64,000 bases of DNA from Acidimicrobiales bacterium (GTDB lineage: Bacteria; Actinomycetota; Acidimicrobiia; Acidimicrobiales; SZUA-35). Position 1 is the stretch's first letter. Every line of letters starts with the position of its first letter. The position numbers were made by a program, and so were the translations under genes. Location of the stretch: contig JAHDCC010000007.1 in NCBI GenBank assembly GCA_020630065.1, positions 60,960 through 124,959 on the forward strand, given 5' to 3'. The notes under the pieces were generated by a model. That model had not been told where the DNA came from, did not search any database, and saw only the letters and a program-made list of their open reading frames with translations. Below, in pieces: positions 16,861 through 26,350 of this stretch.

Positions 16861-19259
16861 TCAGATACCTCCAGGTCGTATCCAGATTCAAACGATGACG
16901 TATTGGTCACTTCCAGAATGTAAGACGTGTTCTCTGTCAATGAGAAGTCGAAATCGAATCCGCCTGGGTTGCCGCCGAAGGTATCAGGTAGTGCGGTTTC
17001 TTCACCGTCTTGCACCACGTACCACTGAGCCGAGAGAGCAGCATCGCTGTAAGGGTAGACCGAGAACCTGTATGTAACGTCGCTCGGGCGTTGAATCAGA
17101 TAGCGGTCGGAGCTGCCCGGCGGCAGAGGTGGCTGGCTGCTGTAGTGGCCGAATTCTTGGTCCAGATCTTCGTCGATTTCGTTGCTGACACGTTGTACAT
17201 TGTCGGGCGCAGTCGCTGTCCCGTCGTCGGGTACAAGGTCGGTGACGAAGCGGGGGTTCTCAAAGAACTGTTCCCGCAGATACAACGTGTCATTAAGCCA
17301 GAGATCTTCGGAAAGGCTAGTGATGGAGCCGCCAGGCTGTCCGTCAGTTAATGGTTCCCACGTGTTTCCTGACCAGACTTCAACATTGCTTTCGGCCAGG
17401 GAACGTACCGCCATCGTCGGGGTTTCTGAGGTACGAATAAATTGCCGTATCTGGGTGTCGTACCCTTCATCTCCCGGAATAGGAACCCGAGAAGATCGTA
17501 TGCCGTGACGGGTCTGGTCCCAATTGGCCAGCGAAGTCCGGGCTACTAGAGCGGTCCGGCCTTTTTCTGGTCCGAGGGGTGAGGCTAGTTCTGTCGTCCA
17601 GCCAGCGACCATTACTGTGCCCGCCCCCGTTAGGGTGCCTTCTCGACTGGAACGCAAGTTTGACCAACGTGATTTGTTTACCGTGTCATTGTTGTTAGGC
17701 CATAGCCCCAACTCGACGGAGTCTTGGGGGCTGGCCTGCTGGTCCACGTCGGTTTGTAGGGCAAACGTGACGGTCTCCCCGTCGCTGATAGCCCCGATTC
17801 GTACGGCATGTTGATCGGTGCCGACGACCGAATTTGTTAAGTTAGTGCCACTGTTGTTGGTCACCGAGCCGGTGATCTCGTCATTGGTGACTTGTTCGAC
17901 TTCTATAGTTAGCGCCCCGACATACTCATCGACTGGTCCGTGCATCCTGAGCAGCCCGACGTTGCCGTTGCTGACGTTCAGCGTGGCTGTTGTTTCGTCT
18001 CGTCGTGGTTCGAGTACTGGTCGAATGCTGGCGTCTCTTGTGTCGTAGTACTCGCCGCTATTGTTGGCTTCTGCGGTCCAACCAGCGGGGGCAACAAGGC
18101 GTTGTTCGCCGCGTTCGGTCAGAAGAACTGTTGAGGTGGCGTACGCCCCGGATGGTGTGACCTCAATTATCGAGGTGTGTACCGATGTTCGGGAGGATAG
18201 TAGTTGTGAGCCGACGAGCAAAACAGCGCCGCTTGCTAGCACGGCGGCCGCTGGCATGATGGCCCACATCAGAATAGACTTCTTTGAGATTCGCAAAACG
18301 AGGTAGAGAACGGGCCCGACCAGCATCACGTACAGCAAGAGTGTTGCGATCAACCATCCCAACGGAGGGAGTTTGATTTCAGCGTCGGCAAATATTTCGG
18401 TATTGAAGCCTTCGTCGTAGTAGTCGAACTGTTCTTGCCCGGTGACGCTGTTTAATCCCGGCGTTACTTGTTGCTCCCAATCCGATCCAACATATCGAAT
18501 GACGCCGCTGTCAGCGATACGTGTCTGCGAGTCGGTTGTCCACGATTCTGGCAGCTGTTGATCGATCGAACCGCTCTCACCAGCGATGAGTAGCTGACCA
18601 CCTATCGACACCCACGATGTGAGCAGTTTTTGTTCTTGCTGGTTTAGTTCCCGCACCGCTGAAGGTTCGGCTACGACTGTGTCGTATGCGCCGATGGTGT
18701 GTAAGTCCTCAACTGGAAAGAACGAGGCCTTGATATCGCCAACTGCCAGGTCGGTTTCTGTGTCGGTCTGCTCAAATCCGAATACGGCTACGGCGGTATT
18801 GGTGCCTTGTCCTAGGGCGTTGGCCTGCAATTGGTTGCTAGCGAGGACCCGGTCATTTTCGACCAGGTCGACGTCTAGGGAGATATCTCCGAATGGGCTG
18901 GAAACGGCAACGGTTTGAACCCCAGTCGACTGTGCACTCAGATTAATTGGGTATTCGTAGACGATTCCGTCTGCGGTTTGGTTCGTCACAACCAGCTTGC
19001 CGTCTATGGCTCTTTGGGACGTGATCGAGATATCGACGATCGCATTGTTTTGTGAACCGATCGACCAACGAGAAAGATCGATCTCAGCGATTTCTTTACC
19101 TACGGTTTGAGCTTGGGCAGCCGAGGTAGCGCCGAGAGTGGAAAGAAACGCCAAAACTAGGGCCAACACCGCGGTCGAAGAAACCGAGATTGGCCGGGCT
19201 GGGGGCGGGTTAGTTGCTCGAAGAGTTGACAACCACCGTGTTCTCTCGCTCATGAGCAT
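16857..19259 (-). CDS. Large secreted-domain membrane protein, first gene of the MoxR/vWA/ABC operon
   Basis: About 800 residues: a signal peptide or anchor (about 30-50, ending ATSAAQAQ), a beta-rich outside part, an amidotransferase-like segment (about 190-230, with YDTVVAEPSAVRELN and IGGQLLIAGES), two membrane helices (about 302-324, 331-356) and a second, roughly 440-residue extracytoplasmic part ending in a pre-peptidase-like beta domain. The design is that of vWA-cluster accessory proteins fused to a large exterior. Starts at ATG 19259 or 19253 are both possible; no clear ribosome-binding site decides. It overlaps the ATPase gene by ATGA. I do not recognise a named family. Confidence 0.75.
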   Translation of the reverse strand: MLMSERTRWLSTLRATNPPPARPISVSSTAVLALVLAFLSTLGATSAAQAQTVGKEIAEIDLSRWSIGSQNNAIVDISITSQRAIDGKLVVTNQTADGIVYEYPINLSAQSTGVQTVAVSSPFGDISLDVDLVENDRVLASNQLQANALGQGTNTAVAVFGFEQTDTETDLAVGDIKASFFPVEDLHTIGAYDTVVAEPSAVRELNQQEQKLLTSWVSIGGQLLIAGESGSIDQQLPESWTTDSQTRIADSGVIRYVGSDWEQQVTPGLNSVTGQEQFDYYDEGFNTEIFADAEIKLPPLGWLIATLLLYVMLVGPVLYLVLRISKKSILMWAIMPAAAVLASGAVLLVGSQLLSSRTSVHTSIIEVTPSGAYATSTVLLTERGEQRLVAPAGWTAEANNSGEYYDTRDASIRPVLEPRRDETTATLNVSNGNVGLLRMHGPVDEYVGALTIEVEQVTNDEITGSVTNNSGTNLTNSVVGTDQHAVRIGAISDGETVTFALQTDVDQQASPQDSVELGLWPNNNDTVNKSRWSNLRSSREGTLTGAGTVMVAGWTTELASPLGPEKGRTALVARTSLANWDQTRHGIRSSRVPIPGDEGYDTQIRQFIRTSETPTMAVRSLAESNVEVWSGNTWEPLTDGQPGGSITSLSEDLWLNDTLYLREQFFENPRFVTDLVPDDGTATAPDNVQRVSNEIDEDLDQEFGHYSSQPPLPPGSSDRYLIQRPSDVTYRFSVYPYSDAALSAQWYVVQDGEETALPDTFGGNPGGFDFDFSLTENTSYILEVTNTSSFESGYDLEVSE

Positions 19260-19317
19260 CAACAGTAACGTAGAATCTGGGTGTTGACGTGACGGGCGTT
19301 GCTACCTAGCGAAACGG

Positions 19318-20379
19318 TTACATCGTCTGTTCTGCAATCGCCTTTGCGGCGCGTTCCGCAGCGAACAGCGCTCCTTCTATATGCCCAGGAGCAACCGAAG
19401 CGGTTTCAGTTGAACACCAGAAGAGCTTTCCATCCCATGCTGGTTGTTGCAATATGGGCGCACCGAACAGGTCGTATCGTTCGCTCAGTGGCCAGTTGTC
19501 GGGGGTAGTCCACGGTTGTTGTCTCCAGTCTCGGATAATGATGTCGGTTGGGTTTTCGGCTCGGCCTCCGAACAGTGCTATGAGTTGATTGATGAACGAT
19601 TGTGGGTCTAGGTCGGGCTTATCGGGGGTGGTTTGGCCGAAGCCAAAAAGAACGCCGGGTCCGGGGCGAGGTCCGCTAATGTCATGGATTTCGTGGGTTG
19701 GTCCAACCTGGCTGCTGGCAGCGCCTGACAGTCCGTCGGCACGCCAGAACGGTTCGTCGTAGATTGCTACGGCTTTAACGATCGATCCCATCCAGACAGC
19801 GACGTTGCTGGCGGCATCAAACAGTTTTGGTTCAAGGTCTGCGCTGTCGATGAGGTTGTTGGCGATCGCTAGGGAAGGGGGGAGTGCGACTACTACGTGC
19901 CGGGCGGTTATCAGACGTTGTTCGAGTTGGATTTCGATGTGGCCGTCGACTGGCTTGACGCCGAGCACGGGGTTGTCGAGGTGAACCGTACCGTCAGGTA
20001 GACGGTTGGCTAACCCGTCAATTAGTTGAGATGCTCCATTGGTGAACCGCCGTGAGTTGGTGCTCCACGGTCGCCCATAGCGGGCGACACGTGCGTGGGT
20101 TTGTACCACAGCGTCACCGGTTTCCCATTGGTCATGGACAGCTATTCCGAAGCTATCGACGAGGGAGCGAACGCGTGGTTCATTGTCCCAAAACCAGGTT
20201 GCGCCCATCTCGGCTACGCCTCCAGCGATCGGTAGTGACTGGATCCGTCCTCCTAGGCGGGAACGTGCCTCGAAAAGTTGAACGGTGTGGTTCGTGGCTA
20301 GTAGCCTCTCGGCGACGGCGAGCCCGCTAATGCCGCCTCCAATAACAACAACGTCTACGTCTACGTCTATCTTTGTCAT
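19318..20379 (-). CDS. FAD-dependent amine oxidase family protein
   Basis: This 353-residue flavoprotein starts with an FAD-binding GGGISG at about 13-18, followed by the ARSRLGGRI motif and the GGVAEMGATWF segment typical of flavin monoamine oxidases. The C-terminus has the second FAD contact WSTETASVAPGHIEGAL. It would oxidise a primary amine or a related substrate. It is shorter than most monoamine oxidases (about 450). The start overlaps the DinB stop by ATGA, placing it in an operon with DinB, TetR and PPOX genes. Confidence 0.85.
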   Translation of the reverse strand: MTKIDVDVDVVVIGGGISGLAVAERLLATNHTVQLFEARSRLGGRIQSLPIAGGVAEMGATWFWDNEPRVRSLVDSFGIAVHDQWETGDAVVQTHARVARYGRPWSTNSRRFTNGASQLIDGLANRLPDGTVHLDNPVLGVKPVDGHIEIQLEQRLITARHVVVALPPSLAIANNLIDSADLEPKLFDAASNVAVWMGSIVKAVAIYDEPFWRADGLSGAASSQVGPTHEIHDISGPRPGPGVLFGFGQTTPDKPDLDPQSFINQLIALFGGRAENPTDIIIRDWRQQPWTTPDNWPLSERYDLFGAPILQQPAWDGKLFWCSTETASVAPGHIEGALFAAERAAKAIAEQTM

Positions 20380-20939
20380 GCTTCGCCGCTGTTGGGGCCG
20401 ACCATCCAGTATCCGTCGACGTCGATGAGGTGCGGGTCGCCGGGGTGTGGGGCTGGGTTGGAAACCATCGTGTCTCGAACTTCTTTGATCCAGGCGGCGT
20501 GTTGATATTCATGATTGATTACGGCATGAAGTAGTCCGTCGGCGATGCGGGATAGTTGGTGTGGTGCACCAACGTCGCCTTCTGAAATTCTCGTCGTTAT
20601 TCGGTGGGTGCTGTTCGCTATTTGGCTTCTGTACTGTCTGATTTCTTCTAGAGGGGGAAGGTCGCCTCGCTCTGGTTCTGTTGTCGCCGAATCAAACAGA
20701 CTGTCGAACTTGGGGTTAAAGCTCGGTTCGGCTGAGGTCAGGTTGCGGACAAGGTAATGGTTGACGGCTGCTTGGTGGCCGAGGTGCCATCCGATTGCGC
20801 TGGATTGTTCATTAGGTCGCCAGTGGATCTGTTGGGGTTCGAGGTCTTTGATAAGGGCCAAGCTGTACGACTGGGCTCGGTCGTACAGGTCGAGTAGCTG
20901 CGGCAGGGTCCGCGAGTTGGTTGGATCAGACATGGTCAT
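20376..20939 (-). CDS. DinB-superfamily protein
   Basis: This 187-residue four-helix-bundle protein has spaced histidines of a DinB-type metal site: IGWHLGH at about 50-56 and INHEYQH near 140. DinB_2 members include thiol-dependent S-transferases (bacillithiol, mycothiol) and the N-terminal part of ergothioneine synthase EgtB. Here it stands alone, without the sulfatase-like domain of EgtB. Neighbours are a TetR regulator (ATGA overlap) and an amine oxidase. Substrate is unknown. Confidence 0.75.
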   Translation of the reverse strand: MTMSDPTNSRTLPQLLDLYDRAQSYSLALIKDLEPQQIHWRPNEQSSAIGWHLGHQAAVNHYLVRNLTSAEPSFNPKFDSLFDSATTEPERGDLPPLEEIRQYRSQIANSTHRITTRISEGDVGAPHQLSRIADGLLHAVINHEYQHAAWIKEVRDTMVSNPAPHPGDPHLIDVDGYWMVGPNSGEA

Positions 20940-21544
20940 TCTTTCGGGGCGGTTTGTTGTTCGAGTAGGAGATCTAGGTGATGGCCAAACAGCTCGATGC
21001 CGGAAGTGAGGAGGGTTTTGTCGGCGTGGGCTTTGGCCAGCACGATCGATCCTTCGATGACGACTAAGAACTGTTGGCTAAGTTCTTTGCTTGGCAGGTG
21101 GATGCCGCTCGTTTGTGAGGCTTCGCTGATGAGTTTGGCTACGAAGTGTGCGAGTTGGTTGAACTGTTCGGCGAGTCGGTTTTGGATGCTAGGTAGTGTT
21201 TCGGCAAGGTCGAGGGCGTAACTGCCGATGAGGCATCCATTGATCATCTGCGGTCCTGCACACACGATGCGGGTGTGTTCGATGAAACTTCGTAGCCGTT
21301 CGACCGGGTCGGGTTGGTCATTGAACGTTCCGACCGTTAACGCTTCGACTAGTTGATCGAAATGAGAGTCTAGTGCGGCGAACCCGATGTCTTCTTTGGT
21401 TTCGAAGTGATGGTAGAAGCTGCCTTTGCTGACGTCGGCTTCGGCGCAGACTTCGTCGACAGTTGTTGCCGCGTACCCTTTGCTGAGCGACAGTGTTTTC
21501 ATCGCGTCGATCAGTTTGGTCCGGTTCTCTCCTCGTGGGGCCAT
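20936..21544 (-). CDS. TetR-family transcriptional regulator
   Basis: The 202-residue protein has an N-terminal helix-turn-helix with VDEVCAEADVSKGSFYHHF at about 29-47 and a TetR_C-type ligand half. The style is close to AcuR/NemR-like regulators that sense electrophiles. It lies 2 nt after the PPOX gene and overlaps the DinB start, so it probably regulates its own operon (PPOX, DinB, amine oxidase). An electrophile or thiol-stress role fits the DinB partner but is only an inference. Confidence 0.85.
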   Translation of the reverse strand: MAPRGENRTKLIDAMKTLSLSKGYAATTVDEVCAEADVSKGSFYHHFETKEDIGFAALDSHFDQLVEALTVGTFNDQPDPVERLRSFIEHTRIVCAGPQMINGCLIGSYALDLAETLPSIQNRLAEQFNQLAHFVAKLISEASQTSGIHLPSKELSQQFLVVIEGSIVLAKAHADKTLLTSGIELFGHHLDLLLEQQTAPKE

Positions 21545-21546
21545 CG

Positions 21547-22023
21547 CTATCTACTCTCTGGGTCGGAGTTAAAGAACGGGGAATCTGTCGCCATGTCGGA
21601 CACGACCGCCCACGTTGGGGCTATCGAAAGTACGACTTGGTCTGGGTTGTCGAGGAAAGCCAGCCACTTGTCGGCCATCTGGTCGCCTACGTATCTTTTT
21701 GCCGCCTTGCGGTATTCGTCAGCGATTCCTTCGGTTGGCCGCACGGTGACAGGGCCTCGAAGTTTTAGACTGCGATACGGGAATTCGTCGGTGTCGATAG
21801 TGACTGCGACGACTACGCCATCTACGAGGTCTCGTAGTTTCTTGGCCCGTTTAAATGTAGTGATTACCAGGCGATCGTCGCTCCAGATGAACCAAATTGG
21901 GACCACTCGTGGAGTTCCGTCTTGGGCAACCCACGCCAGACGGGCCGGTATGCGGGATTCGAGTAGTAGACCTACTGTTGGCGAGAGTGGGGCGTTGAGG
22001 ATCGCTGGTAGGTCACTTGACAT
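21547..22023 (-). CDS. Pyridoxamine 5'-phosphate oxidase-like (PPOX) flavin/F420-binding protein
   Basis: From ATG 22023 the protein has 158 residues with a split-barrel fold: GTPRVVPIWFIWSDDRLVITT, then a basic KRAKKLRDL phosphate-contacting stretch. Members bind FMN or F420; this organism has at least one F420 enzyme, so F420 is possible. A start 24 codons upstream exists, but TATGGT lies exactly 6 nt before ATG 22023, matching the leaderless pattern. It is the first gene of the operon with TetR, DinB and amine oxidase. Confidence 0.78.
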   Translation of the reverse strand: MSSDLPAILNAPLSPTVGLLLESRIPARLAWVAQDGTPRVVPIWFIWSDDRLVITTFKRAKKLRDLVDGVVVAVTIDTDEFPYRSLKLRGPVTVRPTEGIADEYRKAAKRYVGDQMADKWLAFLDNPDQVVLSIAPTWAVVSDMATDSPFFNSDPESR

Positions 22024-22029
22024 CCCTTG

Positions 22030-22035
22030 ACCATA
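22030..22035 (-). promoter_or_regulatory. Leaderless -10 hexamer of the PPOX operon
   Basis: TATGGT ends 6 nt before ATG 22023 and supports this start over the longer reading frame. Confidence 0.5.
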
Positions 22036-22132
22036 CCAACTAGTCGGTACGAATCCCAATCCGCCTGACTGGCTCGCTAACCCTGAGGTGCCCATCGTTG
22101 AACCGTGAGAAGACGGCTACCGTTAGTAAGCG

Positions 22133-23494
22133 ATGATTTCAAGATTCCTTGTTTGTTTGGTCGCGGCGGGTTTACTGCTCGCCAGCGTCGGATGTGGTTC
22201 TTCCGCTACCGAGGCGACTCCCAGCACAACCTCACCTACCGAAACTAGCGGCGACCTTACCTCGCCGCCGAAGGTCACCGAACCGCAAGTCGTCGAAAGC
22301 CAGTCGTTAAAGACTGGGGCGGCAACGTTGAGCGAATCCAACTTCGCTGAACTTCAAGGACAACGAGTGGGCCTTATCGTCAACCAAGCATCCAAAGTCG
22401 GCGACAGCCACATCGCTGACATGATGATGGCGGCAACCGAAATTGACTTGGTTGCTTTGTTCGCGCCTGAACATGGCGTCCGGGGCTCCGCTGGCGCAGG
22501 TGAAGCCGTTGGCGACGAAGTAGATCCACAAACCGGTTTGACCGTCTTTAGCCTCTATGGAGACACTCGCAAACCGTCGTCAGAAATGCTCGATGGCATC
22601 GACACGTTAGTGTTCGACCTACAAGATGTCGGTACCCGGTACTACACCTACATCTCGACGCTCGGTCTCGCCATGCAGGCCGCAGCTGAATCCGGTACAC
22701 GGTTTGTTGTACTCGACCGGCCAAACCCACTCGGCGGCGAAACGGTAACCGGGTTCACGGCATCCAACACCGATTCGTTCATAAGCCAATACCCGATCCC
22801 GTCGGTGTACGGCCTCACCTCAGGCGAACTAGCGACCATGATCGTTGGCGAACAGTGGCTGGATGGGCTGGACCAGCTCGACCTAACAATTGTCGAGATG
22901 CAAGGGTGGGAGCGAACCCAAACCTGGAACGATACAACGCTGCCGTGGATAGCGCCCAGTCCCGGGTTGCCGGTAGTCGAAGCCGCACTGATCTATCCGG
23001 CGACCGTGCTATTTGAAGCTACAACTATCAGTTACGGGCAGGGGACCGACCGGCCTTTCCAGCAGATCGGAGCCAGCTGGCTCGACGGTGAAGATCTGGC
23101 AAATCAACTGAATGGTTTCGGGCTATCCGGTGTCGAGTTTGAACCGGTTACGTTCGTTCCGACCCCCAACGACGTGAACCCCAACCCACGGCTTGTTGGC
23201 GAAGAGCTGCAAGGCGTGCGGATCAACGTCGTCGACCCCAAAACCTTCGACGCCACAACCGTCGGACTTTATTTGTTGGCCGCAGTCGAAGCCCGAACCA
23301 AGACAGCGGGGCAACCATCGGTCGTCGACAGTCCAGGGCTTCTCGACCTTCTAGCAGGATCAGCACGGCTGCGGGAATCGCTGGTAGGCACCGAACCAGA
23401 ACAACTTGTGGAGTCAGTAGTCAGCGTTGAAGACTCGTGGAGCGAATCGGTAGCAGAATTTGTGGAACTGCGATCCAGCTATCTACGATACTGA
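22133..23494 (+). CDS. namZ: DUF1343 (NamZ-like exo-N-acetylmuramidase) lipoprotein
   Basis: The 453-residue protein begins with a lipoprotein signal; the lipobox cysteine is C21 in LASVGC. A Ser/Thr-rich linker leads to a DUF1343 domain with GLIVNQAS, FAPEHGVRG, FDLQDVGTRYYTY and LDRPNPLGG, all family hallmarks. NamZ of Bacillus removes terminal MurNAc from cell-wall fragments; this defines the likely role in peptidoglycan turnover outside the membrane. The gene lies alone upstream of an F420 oxidoreductase. Symbol is by family only. Confidence 0.85.
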   Translation: MISRFLVCLVAAGLLLASVGCGSSATEATPSTTSPTETSGDLTSPPKVTEPQVVESQSLKTGAATLSESNFAELQGQRVGLIVNQASKVGDSHIADMMMAATEIDLVALFAPEHGVRGSAGAGEAVGDEVDPQTGLTVFSLYGDTRKPSSEMLDGIDTLVFDLQDVGTRYYTYISTLGLAMQAAAESGTRFVVLDRPNPLGGETVTGFTASNTDSFISQYPIPSVYGLTSGELATMIVGEQWLDGLDQLDLTIVEMQGWERTQTWNDTTLPWIAPSPGLPVVEAALIYPATVLFEATTISYGQGTDRPFQQIGASWLDGEDLANQLNGFGLSGVEFEPVTFVPTPNDVNPNPRLVGEELQGVRINVVDPKTFDATTVGLYLLAAVEARTKTAGQPSVVDSPGLLDLLAGSARLRESLVGTEPEQLVESVVSVEDSWSESVAEFVELRSSYLRY

Positions 23495-23536
23495 ACATCG
23501 AACAATGCACCGATGACTGGAAGGTAAGGTAGCGGT

Positions 23537-24517
23537 ATCAAGTTTGGATGGCTAGCGAGCCACGAATCGTATCAACCAGAAGACTTACTAGACCAATCTG
23601 TCCAAGCCGAAGCTGCCGGGTTCGACGCCGTTTTCGCATCGGACCATTTTCACCCTTGGGTCGATCAAGGTTCGGCGTCCGGATTTGTCTGGTCATGGCT
23701 CGGAGCCGTCGCTCAACGAACCACAACCGTTGAGTTAGCAACCTCGGTAACGTGCCCGTTGTTCCACTATCATCCGGCGCTAATCGCTCAAGCCGCCGCC
23801 ACCGTGGACCGGTTATCGAACGGACGATTCTTCCTCGGAGTCGGTACCGGCGAAAACATTAACGAAGGGCCAATGGGCTACGAATTTCCGGCCTATCCAG
23901 AACGAATCGGTCGGATGGGTGAAGCCCTCGACATAATGAACCAGCTTCTGGCTGGTAACAAAGTCGACCACCGAGGCGAGTACTACGTCGTAGACAAAGC
24001 CAAGCTGTACAGTCCGCCGCTAGGAAATGTAAAGATTCTCATGGCGGCCGGAGGACCAAAATCGGCCGCCTTCGCGGGCGCAAACGCTGATGGTCTAATC
24101 ACGTCGGTTAAAGACCCAGTCGAATCGATAGAACGCGTAATCAGCCCGTTTAGGCAGGCGGCTAAACAGGCCGGCAAACCAGCGCCGAACATTATGGCCA
24201 CCCGATGGGTTGTGTTGGCTAAAGACGACGACGAAGCGTGGGAAGCGCTGGGAACCATGAGGGGGCTGCGGGCTCCCGGACGGCTCGAAGTCGTCGACCC
24301 CACTGTGCTACGCCAACGAGCGGACGAGATGGAACGAACAGAAATTCTTAACCAGTTCACGGTTGTCGGATCCGTCGAACAGCTCATCGATGCATACGCT
24401 CCTTTGGTGACAGAAATCGGCGCCACCCACATTTCGATCCAAGTCGCTTCCGTCGACCCACAATCCACTATTGAGCTGGTTGGCCGTGATGTTCTTCCCG
24501 AGCTGCGGCGTCTGTAA
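23537..24517 (+). CDS. F420-dependent LLM-class oxidoreductase with an apparent ATC start codon
   Basis: This 326-residue TIM-barrel protein resembles F420-dependent glucose-6-phosphate dehydrogenase-type enzymes. SDHFHPW near residue 35-41, VTCPLFHYHPA and FFLGVGTGENINE are visible. After the in-frame stop at 23525-23527 there is no ATG, GTG or TTG until TTG 23759, which would remove the first strand and the cofactor histidines. ATC at 23537 aligns where Met is expected (IKFGWLASHE) and is preceded by AAGGTAAGGT with a 6-nt gap. I therefore annotate ATC as the start; a base error is the alternative. Substrate is unknown. Confidence 0.8.
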   Translation: MKFGWLASHESYQPEDLLDQSVQAEAAGFDAVFASDHFHPWVDQGSASGFVWSWLGAVAQRTTTVELATSVTCPLFHYHPALIAQAAATVDRLSNGRFFLGVGTGENINEGPMGYEFPAYPERIGRMGEALDIMNQLLAGNKVDHRGEYYVVDKAKLYSPPLGNVKILMAAGGPKSAAFAGANADGLITSVKDPVESIERVISPFRQAAKQAGKPAPNIMATRWVVLAKDDDEAWEALGTMRGLRAPGRLEVVDPTVLRQRADEMERTEILNQFTVVGSVEQLIDAYAPLVTEIGATHISIQVASVDPQSTIELVGRDVLPELRRL

Positions 24518-24640
24518 CGGATCTGCAAGAATTCCAGCATTGCTGTTATAGGTAGCGGTTTTGTTGCAGATCAGTATGCCCAGTGTGTTGCAAGTGTCTC
24601 ACATGGGTGCGAGTGTCGTTGAGATCGGGAATCCTGATGC

Positions 24641-26206
24641 ATGGCCAGAATTCTTGTAACGGAAAAAATCGCTGAAACAGGCTTGGATAAGCTCCGTACT
24701 GCCGGACACGAAGTTGATGTTCAGCTAGACCTATCCCCGGAGGAGCTAGTGTCATCCATCCCGGGTGCACACGCCATTATCATTCGGTCCGCTACAACTC
24801 TGACCAAAGAAGTTTTTGACGCCGCCGACGAACTAGTCGTTGCAGGACGAGCCGGCGTTGGGCTAGACAACGTTGATGTTGAGGCTGCAACTTCGGCCGG
24901 CGTGATGGTTGTAAACGCCCCGCAATCAAACATTCTTTCAGCAGCAGAGCAGACCATAGCGTTGATTCTCGCTCAAGCCCGCAACACCCCACAAGCTGCT
25001 GCCGCCCTCAAAGAAGGCCGTTGGGAACGTTCTAAATGGAACGGTATCGAACTGCACGGCAAGACGCTGGGCATTATCGGGCTGGGACGTATCGGCAAGT
25101 TAGTCGCCGAAAGGGCTCGCGCCTTCGGCATGCAGCTGATCGGCTTCGACCCGTTCGTGTCGGCGGACGCTGCTAGCGAGATCGGCGTTGAACTCGTCGA
25201 CCTCGACGATTTGGCCGCACGGTCCGACATCGTGACCGTCCACGTAGCTCGAACCCCTGACACCCTCGGAATCGTAGGCACCGACTTCATTAACAAAGCA
25301 AAAGAAGGCGTTCGAGTAATCAACGTCGCTCGTGGAGGAATCGTTGACGAAGCCGCGTTGCACGAAGGTCTAACGTCGGGCAAAGTAGGCGGCGCCGGAC
25401 TTGACGTGTTTAACAGCGAGCCGTGTACCGACTCACCCCTGTTCGCTCACCCTAATGTCGTAGCCACACCTCACCTTGGGGCGTCCACCCGTGAAGCTCA
25501 GGACAAAGCCGGTGTCACGATTGCAGAACAGGTGAACTTGGCTTTGGCCGGTGACTTTGTCCCGTTCGCGGTCAACGTAAAAGCCGGAGAGGTCGCCGGA
25601 GTCCTCAAGCCATACATTCCGTTGGCGGAAGAAGTTGGACGAATTTTCTCGTCGCTCAGCGGCGAACTCCCATCAAAAATTACGGTTACGTTTGCCGGAG
25701 AAATCGGTGGCTACGACAATCGTCTGGTCACCTTGTCGGCGGTCAAAGGTCTTCTCAGCACCGTTAGCGGCGATTCAGTTTCGTTTGTAAACGCAGACAT
25801 GGCGCTTGAGGAACACGGCATTGAAGTGATTGCTGAGCAAACAGCCAAAGGTTCTGACTACACCAACCTGCTGTCAATCGCTGGTGGGGACCATTCAATA
25901 TCGGCCACGTTGATGGGTCTCGGTGATGAACCTCGTATCGTTCGCATCGATGGCTACAAGGTCGATATGCCACCGGTCAAGAACATGTTGATTATCCGAA
26001 ATACCGACGCTCCCGGTGTGATTGGGCGGGTCGGAACCATTATGGGAGACGCCGGAGTCAACATCTCCAACATGGAAGTTGGTCAAGCCCCAAATTCTGC
26101 TGCAGCAATGATGGTCGTGTCGGTCAAGGACACCGTCAACGCTGAGGTAGTCGAGGCGCTACGTGTAGCAGAGGGAATTATCGAGGTAGACCTCGTAAGC
26201 CTGTAA
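24641..26206 (+). CDS. serA: D-3-phosphoglycerate dehydrogenase SerA
   Basis: This 521-residue enzyme makes 3-phosphohydroxypyruvate, the first step of serine synthesis. NAD-binding GLGRIG is at 147-152, catalytic R231, E260 and H278 (TPHLGAST) are present, an intervening allosteric substrate-binding domain covers about 315-450 and an ACT domain covers about 452-521. It is the long form typical of actinobacteria, which can be serine-inhibited. The gene is alone with 123 nt of upstream sequence in which I see no clear promoter. Confidence 0.95.
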   Translation: MARILVTEKIAETGLDKLRTAGHEVDVQLDLSPEELVSSIPGAHAIIIRSATTLTKEVFDAADELVVAGRAGVGLDNVDVEAATSAGVMVVNAPQSNILSAAEQTIALILAQARNTPQAAAALKEGRWERSKWNGIELHGKTLGIIGLGRIGKLVAERARAFGMQLIGFDPFVSADAASEIGVELVDLDDLAARSDIVTVHVARTPDTLGIVGTDFINKAKEGVRVINVARGGIVDEAALHEGLTSGKVGGAGLDVFNSEPCTDSPLFAHPNVVATPHLGASTREAQDKAGVTIAEQVNLALAGDFVPFAVNVKAGEVAGVLKPYIPLAEEVGRIFSSLSGELPSKITVTFAGEIGGYDNRLVTLSAVKGLLSTVSGDSVSFVNADMALEEHGIEVIAEQTAKGSDYTNLLSIAGGDHSISATLMGLGDEPRIVRIDGYKVDMPPVKNMLIIRNTDAPGVIGRVGTIMGDAGVNISNMEVGQAPNSAAAMMVVSVKDTVNAEVVEALRVAEGIIEVDLVSL

Positions 26207-26350
26207 CGGCTACCGCAGCGTCACAACGGATCCTGAGCCGAAAAATCTAAGATAGTCCTAGTATCCTGGGACCCAAGGAATGGGTGGTGAAGTTCAGGCT
26301 TGTGTCTATGCTGCCCCATTTTCGGCACATCTACTGAAAAGAGCATCACA

